This document shows positions 1 to 6,452 of a stretch of DNA of 15,314 nucleotides, one piece after another. The DNA comes from JALYRV01 sp035512575. Lineage in GTDB: Bacteria; Acidobacteriota; Vicinamibacteria; Vicinamibacterales; SCN-69-37. How positions within the stretch are numbered: the first letter of the stretch is position 1; every line of letters starts with the position of its first letter. The translations under genes were made by a program, and so were the position numbers. The notes under the pieces are model-generated. The model worked only from the letters and a program-made list of their open reading frames with translations. It ran no database searches and was not told the DNA's origin. Location: positions 1 to 15,314 of the forward strand of contig DATKDT010000006.1 in NCBI GenBank assembly GCA_035512575.1, given 5' to 3'.

Positions 1-903
1 GCGATGGCGCTGGGCCGCGTCGACTTCGACATCGTGTTCGCCAAACCGGCGGCAGGGGCCGCGCCGGCCGCGCCCGCGCACGACCCATGGAACGCATGGG
101 TCTTCAGTCTCAGCACCAACGGGAATCTGAGCGGCGAGGCCAGGTCCGGGTTCTCGAGCTACCGGTTCAGCGGATCGGCCAGCAGGGTAACCGAGGCGTG
201 GAAGATCAGCTTCAGCAACAACTGGAGCCGCAGCGAGAGCAGGTTCAACGTATCGGAAACCAATACGGTCAAGACCCTCACCAGCAGCTGGAGCAGCAGC
301 GCGCTCGTGGTCAAGAGCCTTGGCGAGCAATGGTCTGCCGCAGTTCGCAGCTCGGCCAGCGGCTCGACATTCTCGAACTACGACCTGAACACCCGTGTGA
401 TGGCCGGTGTCGAGTACGACTTCTTCCCGTACTCAGAGTCGACACGGCGATCGCTGACCGTCAGCTACATGGCCGGCGTCGCCCATTACAATTACCGTGA
501 GCTGACGATTTTCGACAAGCTCACGGAAACCCAGCCCGAACACACGATCCTCGCGAGCCTCGGCCTGCGTCAGCCCTGGGGATCGGTCAGCGGTCAGACG
601 AGCTTCTCGCAGCACCTCGACGACCTGTCGAAGAACCGCCTCAACATGTACGGCAGCGCGAACGTGCGGCTGTTCAAGGGCTTTTCGTTCAACGTGTTCG
701 GCGACTATTCGCGCATCCGCGATCAGATCAACCTGCGCAAGGGGAACATCTCGGAGGAGGAAGTGCTGCTGCGCCTGCGCCAGCTGGCCACGGGCTATCA
801 GTACTACGTGGGCTTCGGCGTGACGTATCGCTTCGGCTCCATCTACAACAACGTCGTCAATCCGCGCTTCGGCGGGGGCGGTGGGCACATCATCTTCTTC
901 TGA
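1..903 (+). CDS. Outer-membrane beta-barrel protein, C-terminal part (5' truncated by window)
   Basis: The frame is open from the first base, so the Met codon at position 4 is probably internal and the gene starts upstream. The visible 300 residues have a short Ala/Pro linker (about residues 12-27), then alternating polar and hydrophobic strands rich in Ser, Asn, Tyr and Phe, such as YRFSGSASR, WKISFSNNWS and YYVGFGVTYRFG. The protein ends in a Gly-rich segment followed by HIIFF. A terminal aromatic residue, usually Phe, is the classic recognition signal for the BAM outer-membrane assembly machinery. I infer a porin-like or structural outer-membrane beta-barrel. I recall similar C-termini in acidobacterial hypothetical proteins but cannot name a family. 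Substrate and role are unknown. A hairpin at 939-966 probably ends its transcript. Confidence 0.72.
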   Translation, partial: AMALGRVDFDIVFAKPAAGAAPAAPAHDPWNAWVFSLSTNGNLSGEARSGFSSYRFSGSASRVTEAWKISFSNNWSRSESRFNVSETNTVKTLTSSWSSSALVVKSLGEQWSAAVRSSASGSTFSNYDLNTRVMAGVEYDFFPYSESTRRSLTVSYMAGVAHYNYRELTIFDKLTETQPEHTILASLGLRQPWGSVSGQTSFSQHLDDLSKNRLNMYGSANVRLFKGFSFNVFGDYSRIRDQINLRKGNISEEEVLLRLRQLATGYQYYVGFGVTYRFGSIYNNVVNPRFGGGGGHIIFF

Positions 904-938
904 CGGTTGCTGGCTGTCGGTTGCCGGTTGTCGGTGTG
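904..938 (+). repeat. Degenerate heptanucleotide tandem repeat
   Basis: Immediately after the beta-barrel stop codon there are about five 7-base units in register, beginning at 904, 911, 918, 925 and 932. The consensus is CGGTTGY. Units 1 and 3 are identical and unit 4 differs at its last base; units 2 and 5 are more degenerate. It is non-coding and abuts the hairpin at 939. Confidence 0.6.
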
Positions 939-966
939 AGCCGGCAGGCACAATGGCCTGCCGGCT
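939..966 (+). terminator. Perfect 11-bp hairpin, terminator-like, no U-tract
   Basis: AGCCGGCAGGC (939-949) pairs perfectly with GCCTGCCGGCT (956-966) around the 6-base loop acaatg. It lies between the beta-barrel stop and the next gene, where a terminator would be expected. No run of T follows, so intrinsic termination is uncertain. It may instead act as an mRNA 3'-end stabiliser or a Rho-associated structure. Confidence 0.55.
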
Positions 967-976
967 GAATCTCCCC

Positions 977-982
977 TAGAAT
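977..982 (+). promoter_or_regulatory. Candidate -10 element (TAGAAT) of a leaderless promoter
   Basis: TAGAAT matches the -10 consensus TATAAT in 5 of 6 positions and ends 7 bases before the ATG at 990. Initiation from it would start the transcript at or next to the start codon, giving a leaderless mRNA. In keeping with this, no Shine-Dalgarno sequence precedes this ATG. No good -35 is visible; that position falls in the hairpin arm. Confidence 0.4.
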
Positions 983-989
983 CAGCGCC

Positions 990-2066
990 ATGAAGCGGCG
1001 CTTTCTGCTCAGTTTTCAACTTGCCCTCGTTCTCGCGGCCGCCGGGGCGCTCGCGGTCCCGCAGGCGGCGCAGCAGCGCGTCTTCCCGGCGGCTGAATGG
1101 GAGCGGATCGCCGATCCCGAGTCGGCGAGGTTCTGCGCCGACCGGCTCGCGGCTGTCGAAGCCGCCGCGAAGGGCCTCTCCACCACCGCCATGATGGCCG
1201 TGGTCGGCGGCCGCGTGCTTTTCGAGTACGGCGACGTCACGACCGTCAGCTATCTCGCCTCCGTGCGCAAGAGCGTGCTCGCGATGCTCTTCGGCAAGTA
1301 CGTCGAGAGCGGCAAAGTGCGTCTGACGAAAACGCTGGCCGAGATGAACATCGACGAGCACGGCGGCCTCACCGGCGAAGAGAAACAGGCCACCGTCGAG
1401 CATCTGCTGGGCGCGCGATCCGGCATCTACCATCTCGCCTCCAACGCGGGCGACGACCTGGCCAGCGCGCCGCCGCACGGCTCGCAGAAGCCGGGCACCT
1501 ACTTCCTCTACAGCAACTGGGACTTCAACGCGCTCGGCACGATCTTCGAGCAGGAAACCGGCCTCGGCATCTACGACGCGCTCGAGAAGGATCTTGCCGT
1601 GCCGATCGGCATGCAGGACTTCGACAAGTCGCGACATCGGCGGACGGGGGACGCCGAGCGCTCGCGTCACCTGGCGTATCACATGAACTTCTCGACGCGC
1701 GACATGGCCCGCATCGGCCTGGTGATGCTGCGCGAAGGCGACTGGAACGGCCGGCAGATCGTGCCGCGCGACTGGGCGCGCCGCATCGTGACGCCGGTCA
1801 CGCGCCGCGACGAGATGAATCCCGCGCGGCACCGTCAGGGTCCCTTCGGCTACGGCTATCTGTGGTGGGTATGGGACGGCCCTGCGGCGACCGGCGCGTA
1901 TGAAGGCGCGTACACGGGCATCGGCGCTGTCGGGCAGTACATCACCGTGATCCCGAAGCTCGACATGGTGATCGCGCACAAGACGGTGCCCGGCGGCGAT
2001 CGCACCGTCACGCGGCCGCAGTACCTGTCGCTGGTCGAGGGGCTCGTCGCCGCGAAGTGCAGATAA
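990..2066 (+). CDS. Exported serine hydrolase of the beta-lactamase / penicillin-binding-protein fold
   Basis: This 358-residue protein has a cleavable-looking signal peptide (residues 1 to about 27: basic MKRR, hydrophobic core, Ala-rich end). The three active-site motifs of the class C beta-lactamase/DD-peptidase family are present in order: S91-V-R-K94 (nucleophile and general base), Y174-S-N176, and H330-K331-T332 as the KTG-like element. The family includes beta-lactamases, DD-peptidases, esterases and 6-aminohexanoate hydrolases, so the substrate cannot be read from the motifs. The length fits a single catalytic domain with no extra C-terminal domain. It acts in the periplasm or outside the cell. 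The exchanger gene starts inside its last 10 bases, which implies co-transcription and probably coupled translation. It has no Shine-Dalgarno sequence; see the TAGAAT element at 977. Resistance to beta-lactams should not be assumed. Confidence 0.88.
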   Translation: MKRRFLLSFQLALVLAAAGALAVPQAAQQRVFPAAEWERIADPESARFCADRLAAVEAAAKGLSTTAMMAVVGGRVLFEYGDVTTVSYLASVRKSVLAMLFGKYVESGKVRLTKTLAEMNIDEHGGLTGEEKQATVEHLLGARSGIYHLASNAGDDLASAPPHGSQKPGTYFLYSNWDFNALGTIFEQETGLGIYDALEKDLAVPIGMQDFDKSRHRRTGDAERSRHLAYHMNFSTRDMARIGLVMLREGDWNGRQIVPRDWARRIVTPVTRRDEMNPARHRQGPFGYGYLWWVWDGPAATGAYEGAYTGIGAVGQYITVIPKLDMVIAHKTVPGGDRTVTRPQYLSLVEGLVAAKCR

Positions 2067-3064
2067 CCCTCACGGCCGGCCTTTTCGCCCTCTGCGCAGT
2101 GGTCATCGTGCTGGCTGGCGTGCGCCTCTCGCGCTACGGCGCCATCATCGCCGAGAAAACCGGCATGGGCGGCACATGGACGGGCGTGGTGCTGATGGCG
2201 GCGGTGACGTCGCTGCCCGAGCTCATCTCCGGCGCCAGCTCGGTCGTCATTTTCGACGTGCCCGACATTGCCGTGGGCGGCGTGATCGGCGCCTGCATGT
2301 TCAACCTGCTGACGCTGGCCTTTCTCGATTTCCGCCATCCGAATCCGCTCTCGGCGCAGATCCATCAGCGCCACGTGCTGACCGCCGGCTTCGGGCTGCT
2401 GCTGCTCGGGCTCACGACGATGGCGCTGCTGGCTGGCTGGCGCGCGCCGGCGATCGGCTGGATCGGCCTGCACAGCCTGGTCTTTCTCGCGGTCTACGTG
2501 TTCGCGATGCGCACGATCTTCGTCTTCGAGCGCGCGCACCTGGCCGAGGTCGCCGAGAAGCTCACCGGGGAAATCCCGTACGCCGACATCACGCTGCGTC
2601 ACGCCATCGCGATGTTCGGCGCCGCGGCCGCGGTGCTGGTGAGCGCGGCCCTGCTGCTGCCCGGCGCCGCCAGTGAGCTGGCGGCGCAGACGGGGCTCGG
2701 CGAGAGCTTCGTCGGCAGTCTGTTCGTGGCGGCGTCCACATCGCTGCCCGAGGTCGCCGTGTCGGTCGCCGCGGCGCGCCTCGGCGCGCTCGACATGGCC
2801 GCCGGCAACCTCTTCGGCAGCATTCTCTTCAACATCGGCGTGCTGGGCGTCGACGACCTGCTCTATACGTCAGCCCCCATTCTGGCCGCCGTCTCCCCGG
2901 CGCACGTCGTCTCGCTCGCCGGCGCCATGACGATGATGTCGATCGCCATCATCGGCCTGACGTACCGCGCCAGAAAGAAGCGCTTCCGCCTCTCGTGGGA
3001 TGCGCTCGGCATCGTCGCCATCTACGCGATGACGATCGCGCTGCTGAAATCCGTCAGCAGCTAG
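2057..3064 (+). CDS. CaCA-family Ca2+/cation antiporter (sodium/calcium exchanger-like membrane protein)
   Basis: This 335-residue, very hydrophobic protein has about 10 predicted membrane helices arranged as two inverted halves. Each half carries the alpha-repeat signature of the Ca2+:cation antiporter superfamily. Alpha-1 is TSLPEL at 51-56 (acidic E55), followed by IGACMFN. Alpha-2 is TSLPEV at 228-233 (E232), followed by D246 and GNLFGSILFN at 250-259. The paired Glu residues and the Asp/Asn residues form the ion sites in characterised members such as the Methanocaldococcus exchanger. In alpha-1 the usual GN before the IGS-type motif is GG. Translation starts at GTG 2057, inside the preceding gene, which ends with GTGCAGATAA. 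The nearest GA-rich stretch lies 14 bases upstream, so termination-reinitiation is likely. The transported ion is probably Ca2+ but this is not proven. The stop codon shares CTAG with the convergent stress-protein gene. Confidence 0.88.
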   Translation: MQITLTAGLFALCAVVIVLAGVRLSRYGAIIAEKTGMGGTWTGVVLMAAVTSLPELISGASSVVIFDVPDIAVGGVIGACMFNLLTLAFLDFRHPNPLSAQIHQRHVLTAGFGLLLLGLTTMALLAGWRAPAIGWIGLHSLVFLAVYVFAMRTIFVFERAHLAEVAEKLTGEIPYADITLRHAIAMFGAAAAVLVSAALLLPGAASELAAQTGLGESFVGSLFVAASTSLPEVAVSVAAARLGALDMAAGNLFGSILFNIGVLGVDDLLYTSAPILAAVSPAHVVSLAGAMTMMSIAIIGLTYRARKKRFRLSWDALGIVAIYAMTIALLKSVSS

Positions 3065-3963
3065 ACATTCCCGGGCTTGATCGCGAGCACCGAGCGGCGC
3101 AGGCCGTGCAGCACCCGCTCGGCCGTATTGCCCATCACGAGCCCGGCAACGCCGCCGCGCCCCACCGTGCCCATCACGACGAGATCGATGTTCTTCGCTT
3201 CGACGAACGCCAGAATCGCTTCGTGCGGCTCCGCCTTCACGATTTCGGTTGCAATGCCTTCGCTTTCCGGCCCCAGCCCCGCGACGAGCGCATCGAGCGC
3301 TTCCTCGGCTTCGCCGCGCGACGCCGCGAGGAACGCCTCGAAGTCCTCCGGTTTCATCCGCGCGCGCAGCAGCTCGTCGCCGAACGGACACCAGGCATTC
3401 ATCACCGTCAACGTGCCGCCCCAGAGGCTCCGAATCGTGAGCGCCGCGTCGAGGATGGAGGCGTTCAGGCTGCGCTCTTCTTCGTGCTCGGTCGCCGCGT
3501 CGACGGCCGCGAGAATCCGGCGCGGCGGCCCCGCCGAATCGGGCCCGACGATCCACACCGGCACCGGGCATTTGCGCAGCAGCTGCATGTCGACCGGCCC
3601 GTACAGCGGCGGGGGCGTCTTCAGGTCGCGGCCATGCGCGCGGACGACGAGATCGGCGCCGATGCGGGCCGCCTGATCCAGAATCGCGGACGCCGGCCTG
3701 CCGCGCAGCAGTGCGGTCTCCGTGGCCACGCCGGCGGGGGCCTCGCGGGCCGCGCGCGCCAGGCAGTCCTGCCGGTGCCGCACCAACTCGTTCTCGATCT
3801 CGGGTGTTGCAAACAGCCGCGCCGCTTTCGGCACGTGCGGCAGCACGTCCATGATCGTGACGCGCGCGCCGGCGCGCGCCGCCATGTCGAAGGCCTGCGT
3901 GAGGGCGGGATGCCTTGGCGCCGCGGCGTCGATGTCGACGAGAATTCTGCGAAAGGTCGCCAT
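3061..3963 (-). CDS. Tandem-domain universal stress protein (UspA superfamily, UspE-like layout)
   Basis: This is a cytoplasmic protein of 300 residues with two Usp domains: about 1-140 (starts with FRRILVDID) and about 145-300 (starts with RRILAAVD). The second domain ends with GTVG-x9-GN-TAERVLHGLRRSVLAIKP. This is close to the nucleotide-binding signature G-x2-G-x9-G-(S/T), with Asn where Ser/Thr is usual. The first domain has lost the motif (HGRDLKTPPPLYG). Two-domain Usps often have one active and one degenerate site. The start is set at ATG 3963, because MATFRRILVDID is the typical Usp beginning; upstream codons to 4083 encode Arg-rich, unconserved sequence. The gene lies between a Ca2+ exchanger and a Ca2+-type ATPase, suggesting an energy- or stress-linked role in ion homeostasis, by adjacency only. 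No Shine-Dalgarno sequence is visible. Confidence 0.85.
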   Translation of the reverse strand: MATFRRILVDIDAAAPRHPALTQAFDMAARAGARVTIMDVLPHVPKAARLFATPEIENELVRHRQDCLARAAREAPAGVATETALLRGRPASAILDQAARIGADLVVRAHGRDLKTPPPLYGPVDMQLLRKCPVPVWIVGPDSAGPPRRILAAVDAATEHEEERSLNASILDAALTIRSLWGGTLTVMNAWCPFGDELLRARMKPEDFEAFLAASRGEAEEALDALVAGLGPESEGIATEIVKAEPHEAILAFVEAKNIDLVVMGTVGRGGVAGLVMGNTAERVLHGLRRSVLAIKPGNV

Positions 3964-3966
3964 GCG

Positions 3967-3972
3967 AGGAGA
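3967..3972 (+). promoter_or_regulatory. Ribosome binding site fixing the ATPase start
   Basis: AGGAGA lies 8 bases before GTG 3981 and selects that codon over the in-frame TTG at 3915, whose following 22 codons are unlike any ATPase N-terminus. The same bases overlap the possible -10 of the divergent stress-protein gene. Confidence 0.7.
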
Positions 3973-3978
3973 ATAGCA
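3970..3978 (-). promoter_or_regulatory. Candidate extended -10 (TGCTATTCT) for the universal stress protein gene
   Basis: Read on the minus strand, TGCTATTCT resembles an extended -10 (TGnTATAAT; hexamer 4 of 6). It ends 6 bases before ATG 3963, which would yield a leaderless transcript. No convincing -35 is present. This is a weak prediction, supported mainly by the absence of a Shine-Dalgarno sequence. Confidence 0.25.
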
Positions 3979-3980
3979 TC

Positions 3981-6452
3981 GTGAAGTTGCCGCTGCATGC
4001 GCTTTCGGCCGGCGACGCGCTCGCGTCGCTCTCGACATCGCGCGAGGGTCTGACTGCCGCAGAGGCCGCGGCGCGGCTGGCACAGTACGGCCGCAATCAG
4101 CTGACGCCGGCGAAGCAGGTGTCGATCGTCACCCTCCTCCTCCATCAACTCACCAGCGTTGTCGTCTGGCTGCTGGCGGCCGCGACGGGGATCGCGCTCC
4201 TGCTGGGCGATCACGTCGAAGCCGCCGCGATTGCCGCGGTGCTCGTCATCAACACGCTCATCGGCTTCGTCACCGAGCTGCGCGCGCGCCGCGCCATGGA
4301 GGCGCTGCTGAAGCTCGAAGCCACGAAGGCCACCGTGATGCGCGACGGCGCGCCGTCGGGCATCGATGCGCACCTGCTGGTGCCCGGCGACATCGTCCTG
4401 CTCGATGCCGGCGCGAACGTGCCTGCCGACGGCCGCGTGATCGAGGAACAGGAGCTGCGCACGAACGAAGCGGCGCTCACCGGCGAGTCGATGCCCGTCT
4501 CGAAGGACGCCGCCCTCACGATCGCCGAAGACACGCCGCTCGCCGATCGCAAGACGATGGTCTACAAGGGCACGGCGGTGTGGGGGGGCACGGCGCGCGT
4601 CGTGGTGACGGCCACCGGCGCGGCCACCGAGCTCGGCAAGATCGGCGCGCTCGTCGAAGGCGTGCACGAAGAGCGTACGCCGCTCGAGATCCGGCTCGAT
4701 GCGCTCGGGCGGCGGCTGATCTGGGTTGCGCTTGCCGTCGCCGCGCTCGTGGCGGCGCTCGGCGCGTATCAGGGCGCGCCGCTGGGCCTGGTCGTCGAGA
4801 CCGGGCTCGCGCTCGCGATTGCCGCCGTGCCCGAGGCGCTGCCCACCGTCGTCACCATCGCGCTTGCCGTCGGCATGCGCCGGATGGCGCGCCGCAACGC
4901 GCTCGTGCGCCGTCTTCCTGCCGTTGAAACGCTCGGCTCCACCACCGTTGTCTGCACCGACAAGACGCTGACGCTGACGACCGGCGAGATGACGCTCGAC
5001 CGCATGTGGATCGCGGGCGGCGAAGTGCCTCTTGGAAAAGCTCCGCCGCGGCTGCTTCGCACGGCCGTTCTCGCCAGCGGCGCGGCCGATCCGATGGACG
5101 ACGCGATTCTTGCCGCGGGGAAGAAGTTCGGCGTCACCCGCGACGCGCTGGCCGGCGAGCGGCCGGCGCGCGGCACCGTGCCCTTCTCGAGCGAGCGGAA
5201 GTACATGGCGTCGTTTCACGAGCAGGGCGGCGCGCTCACGGTGTATGTCAAAGGCGCGCCGGGCCGGCTGCTGGAGATGAGCCGCGTGCTGGCCGACAAC
5301 ACGGGCCCGCGCGAGCTCGACGACGCGCTGCGGCGGCACGTGCGGGAGGGAAACGAGGCGCTGGCGCGCGAGGGGCTGCGCGTGCTCGCGTTCGCCTCGG
5401 GCCGCGTCGACGCGGCAAACGAAGCCGCGATCAAAGATCTCACCTTCGAGGGCCTCGGCGGCTTCGTCGATCCGCCCGCCGAGGGCGTGAAGGAAGCCAT
5501 CGCCACGCTGAAGGGCGCCGGCCTGCGCACGATCATGATCACCGGCGATCAGAAGCTGACCGCCGAGGCCATCGCGCGCGAGCTTGGCGTCGACGGCGTC
5601 TACAGCCGCGTCTCTCCCGAAGAAAAGTTGCGCATCGTCGAAAAGCTGCAGGGTGAGGGCGAAATTGTCGCCATGCTCGGCGACGGCGTGAACGACGCGG
5701 CCGCGCTCAAGCGCGCGGATGTCGGCGTCGCGATGGGCAGACGCGGCACCGACGTCGCCAAGGAGGCCGCCGCCATCGTCCTGCAGGACGACCGGTTCGG
5801 CACGGTCGCGGCGGCGGTCGAGGAAGGCCGCGTCATCTACACGAACATCCGCAAGTTCGTGTTCTATCTCTTCAGCTGCAACCTGGCGGAGGTACTCGTG
5901 CTGCTCGGCGCCGGCGTGGCGGGCCTTCCGCTGCCGCTGCTGCCGCTGCAGCTGCTGTGGCTCAACATGGTGACCGACACGTTCCCGGCGCTCGCGCTCG
6001 CCATGGAGCCGGGCGATCCGGACGTGATGCGGCAGCCGCCGCGCAGCCCGAAGGAAGCCATCCTCTCGCAATCGTTCCTGCTCGGCGTTCTCTTCTACGC
6101 CGCGCTCATCACCGCCGCCACGCTTGCGGCTTACCTCTGGGCACTCGACAACGCGCCGCACGCGGCGGTGACGATGGCGTTCATGACGCTGTCGTTCGCG
6201 CAGGTGCTGCACCTGGGCAACGCGCGCAGCGCCGGCGCGGTGGTGCGGCCGGCGAGCATCATCTCGAATCCGTGGGCGATTGCGGGGGCGGGGCTGGCGA
6301 TCGGGCTGCAGCTGCTGGCGATCTTCTACGCGCCGCTGCGGGACTTGCTGGAGCTGGTGCCGCTCGACGGGCGGCAGTGGATGATCACCGCCGGCTGCGC
6401 TGCCGCGCCGGCGGTGATTGGTCAGGTGCTTAAAGTCCTCCGCCGGGCTTAG
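3981..6452 (+). CDS. Ca2+-type (P2-like) P-type ATPase with variant phosphorylation motif DKTLTLT
   Basis: This is an 823-residue inner-membrane cation pump. In order: N-terminal cation-ATPase segment (about 1-60), helices M1-M2, actuator loop TGES 167-170, M4 motif PEALP 284-288, phosphorylation loop with D327, nucleotide-domain KGAP (K424), hinge TGD 521-523, GDGVND 567-572, and then M5-M10. The ion-site residues match SERCA: E285 (M4), N634 and E637 (M5: SCNLAEV), N662, T665 and D666 (M6: NMVTD). This favours Ca2+, possibly Mn2+. The striking oddity is the catalytic loop, CTDKTLTLTTGEM, where the nearly invariant Gly after DKT is Leu330 (CTG at 4968-4970); all other catalytic motifs are intact. 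The nucleotide domain is short and overall length is below the usual roughly 900. GTG start with AGGAGA 8 bases upstream. The 3' end overlaps the convergent peptidase gene by 23 bp. Confidence 0.92.
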   Translation: MKLPLHALSAGDALASLSTSREGLTAAEAAARLAQYGRNQLTPAKQVSIVTLLLHQLTSVVVWLLAAATGIALLLGDHVEAAAIAAVLVINTLIGFVTELRARRAMEALLKLEATKATVMRDGAPSGIDAHLLVPGDIVLLDAGANVPADGRVIEEQELRTNEAALTGESMPVSKDAALTIAEDTPLADRKTMVYKGTAVWGGTARVVVTATGAATELGKIGALVEGVHEERTPLEIRLDALGRRLIWVALAVAALVAALGAYQGAPLGLVVETGLALAIAAVPEALPTVVTIALAVGMRRMARRNALVRRLPAVETLGSTTVVCTDKTLTLTTGEMTLDRMWIAGGEVPLGKAPPRLLRTAVLASGAADPMDDAILAAGKKFGVTRDALAGERPARGTVPFSSERKYMASFHEQGGALTVYVKGAPGRLLEMSRVLADNTGPRELDDALRRHVREGNEALAREGLRVLAFASGRVDAANEAAIKDLTFEGLGGFVDPPAEGVKEAIATLKGAGLRTIMITGDQKLTAEAIARELGVDGVYSRVSPEEKLRIVEKLQGEGEIVAMLGDGVNDAAALKRADVGVAMGRRGTDVAKEAAAIVLQDDRFGTVAAAVEEGRVIYTNIRKFVFYLFSCNLAEVLVLLGAGVAGLPLPLLPLQLLWLNMVTDTFPALALAMEPGDPDVMRQPPRSPKEAILSQSFLLGVLFYAALITAATLAAYLWALDNAPHAAVTMAFMTLSFAQVLHLGNARSAGAVVRPASIISNPWAIAGAGLAIGLQLLAIFYAPLRDLLELVPLDGRQWMITAGCAAAPAVIGQVLKVLRRA

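Noticed and set aside
843..1979. Minus-strand open frame of 378 codons antisense to the serine hydrolase
   Set aside because: Shadow frame; the plus strand has a signal peptide and all three active-site motifs.
3964..4083. Upstream start giving a 340-residue universal stress protein
   Set aside because: The extra 40 residues are Arg/Ala-rich and would overlap the ATPase start; MATFRRILVDID is a normal Usp N-terminus.
3621..6212. Very long minus-strand open frame (863 codons) antisense to the ATPase
   Set aside because: Its translation is Arg/His-rich low-complexity sequence typical of GC-rich shadow frames, while the plus strand encodes a clear P-type ATPase.
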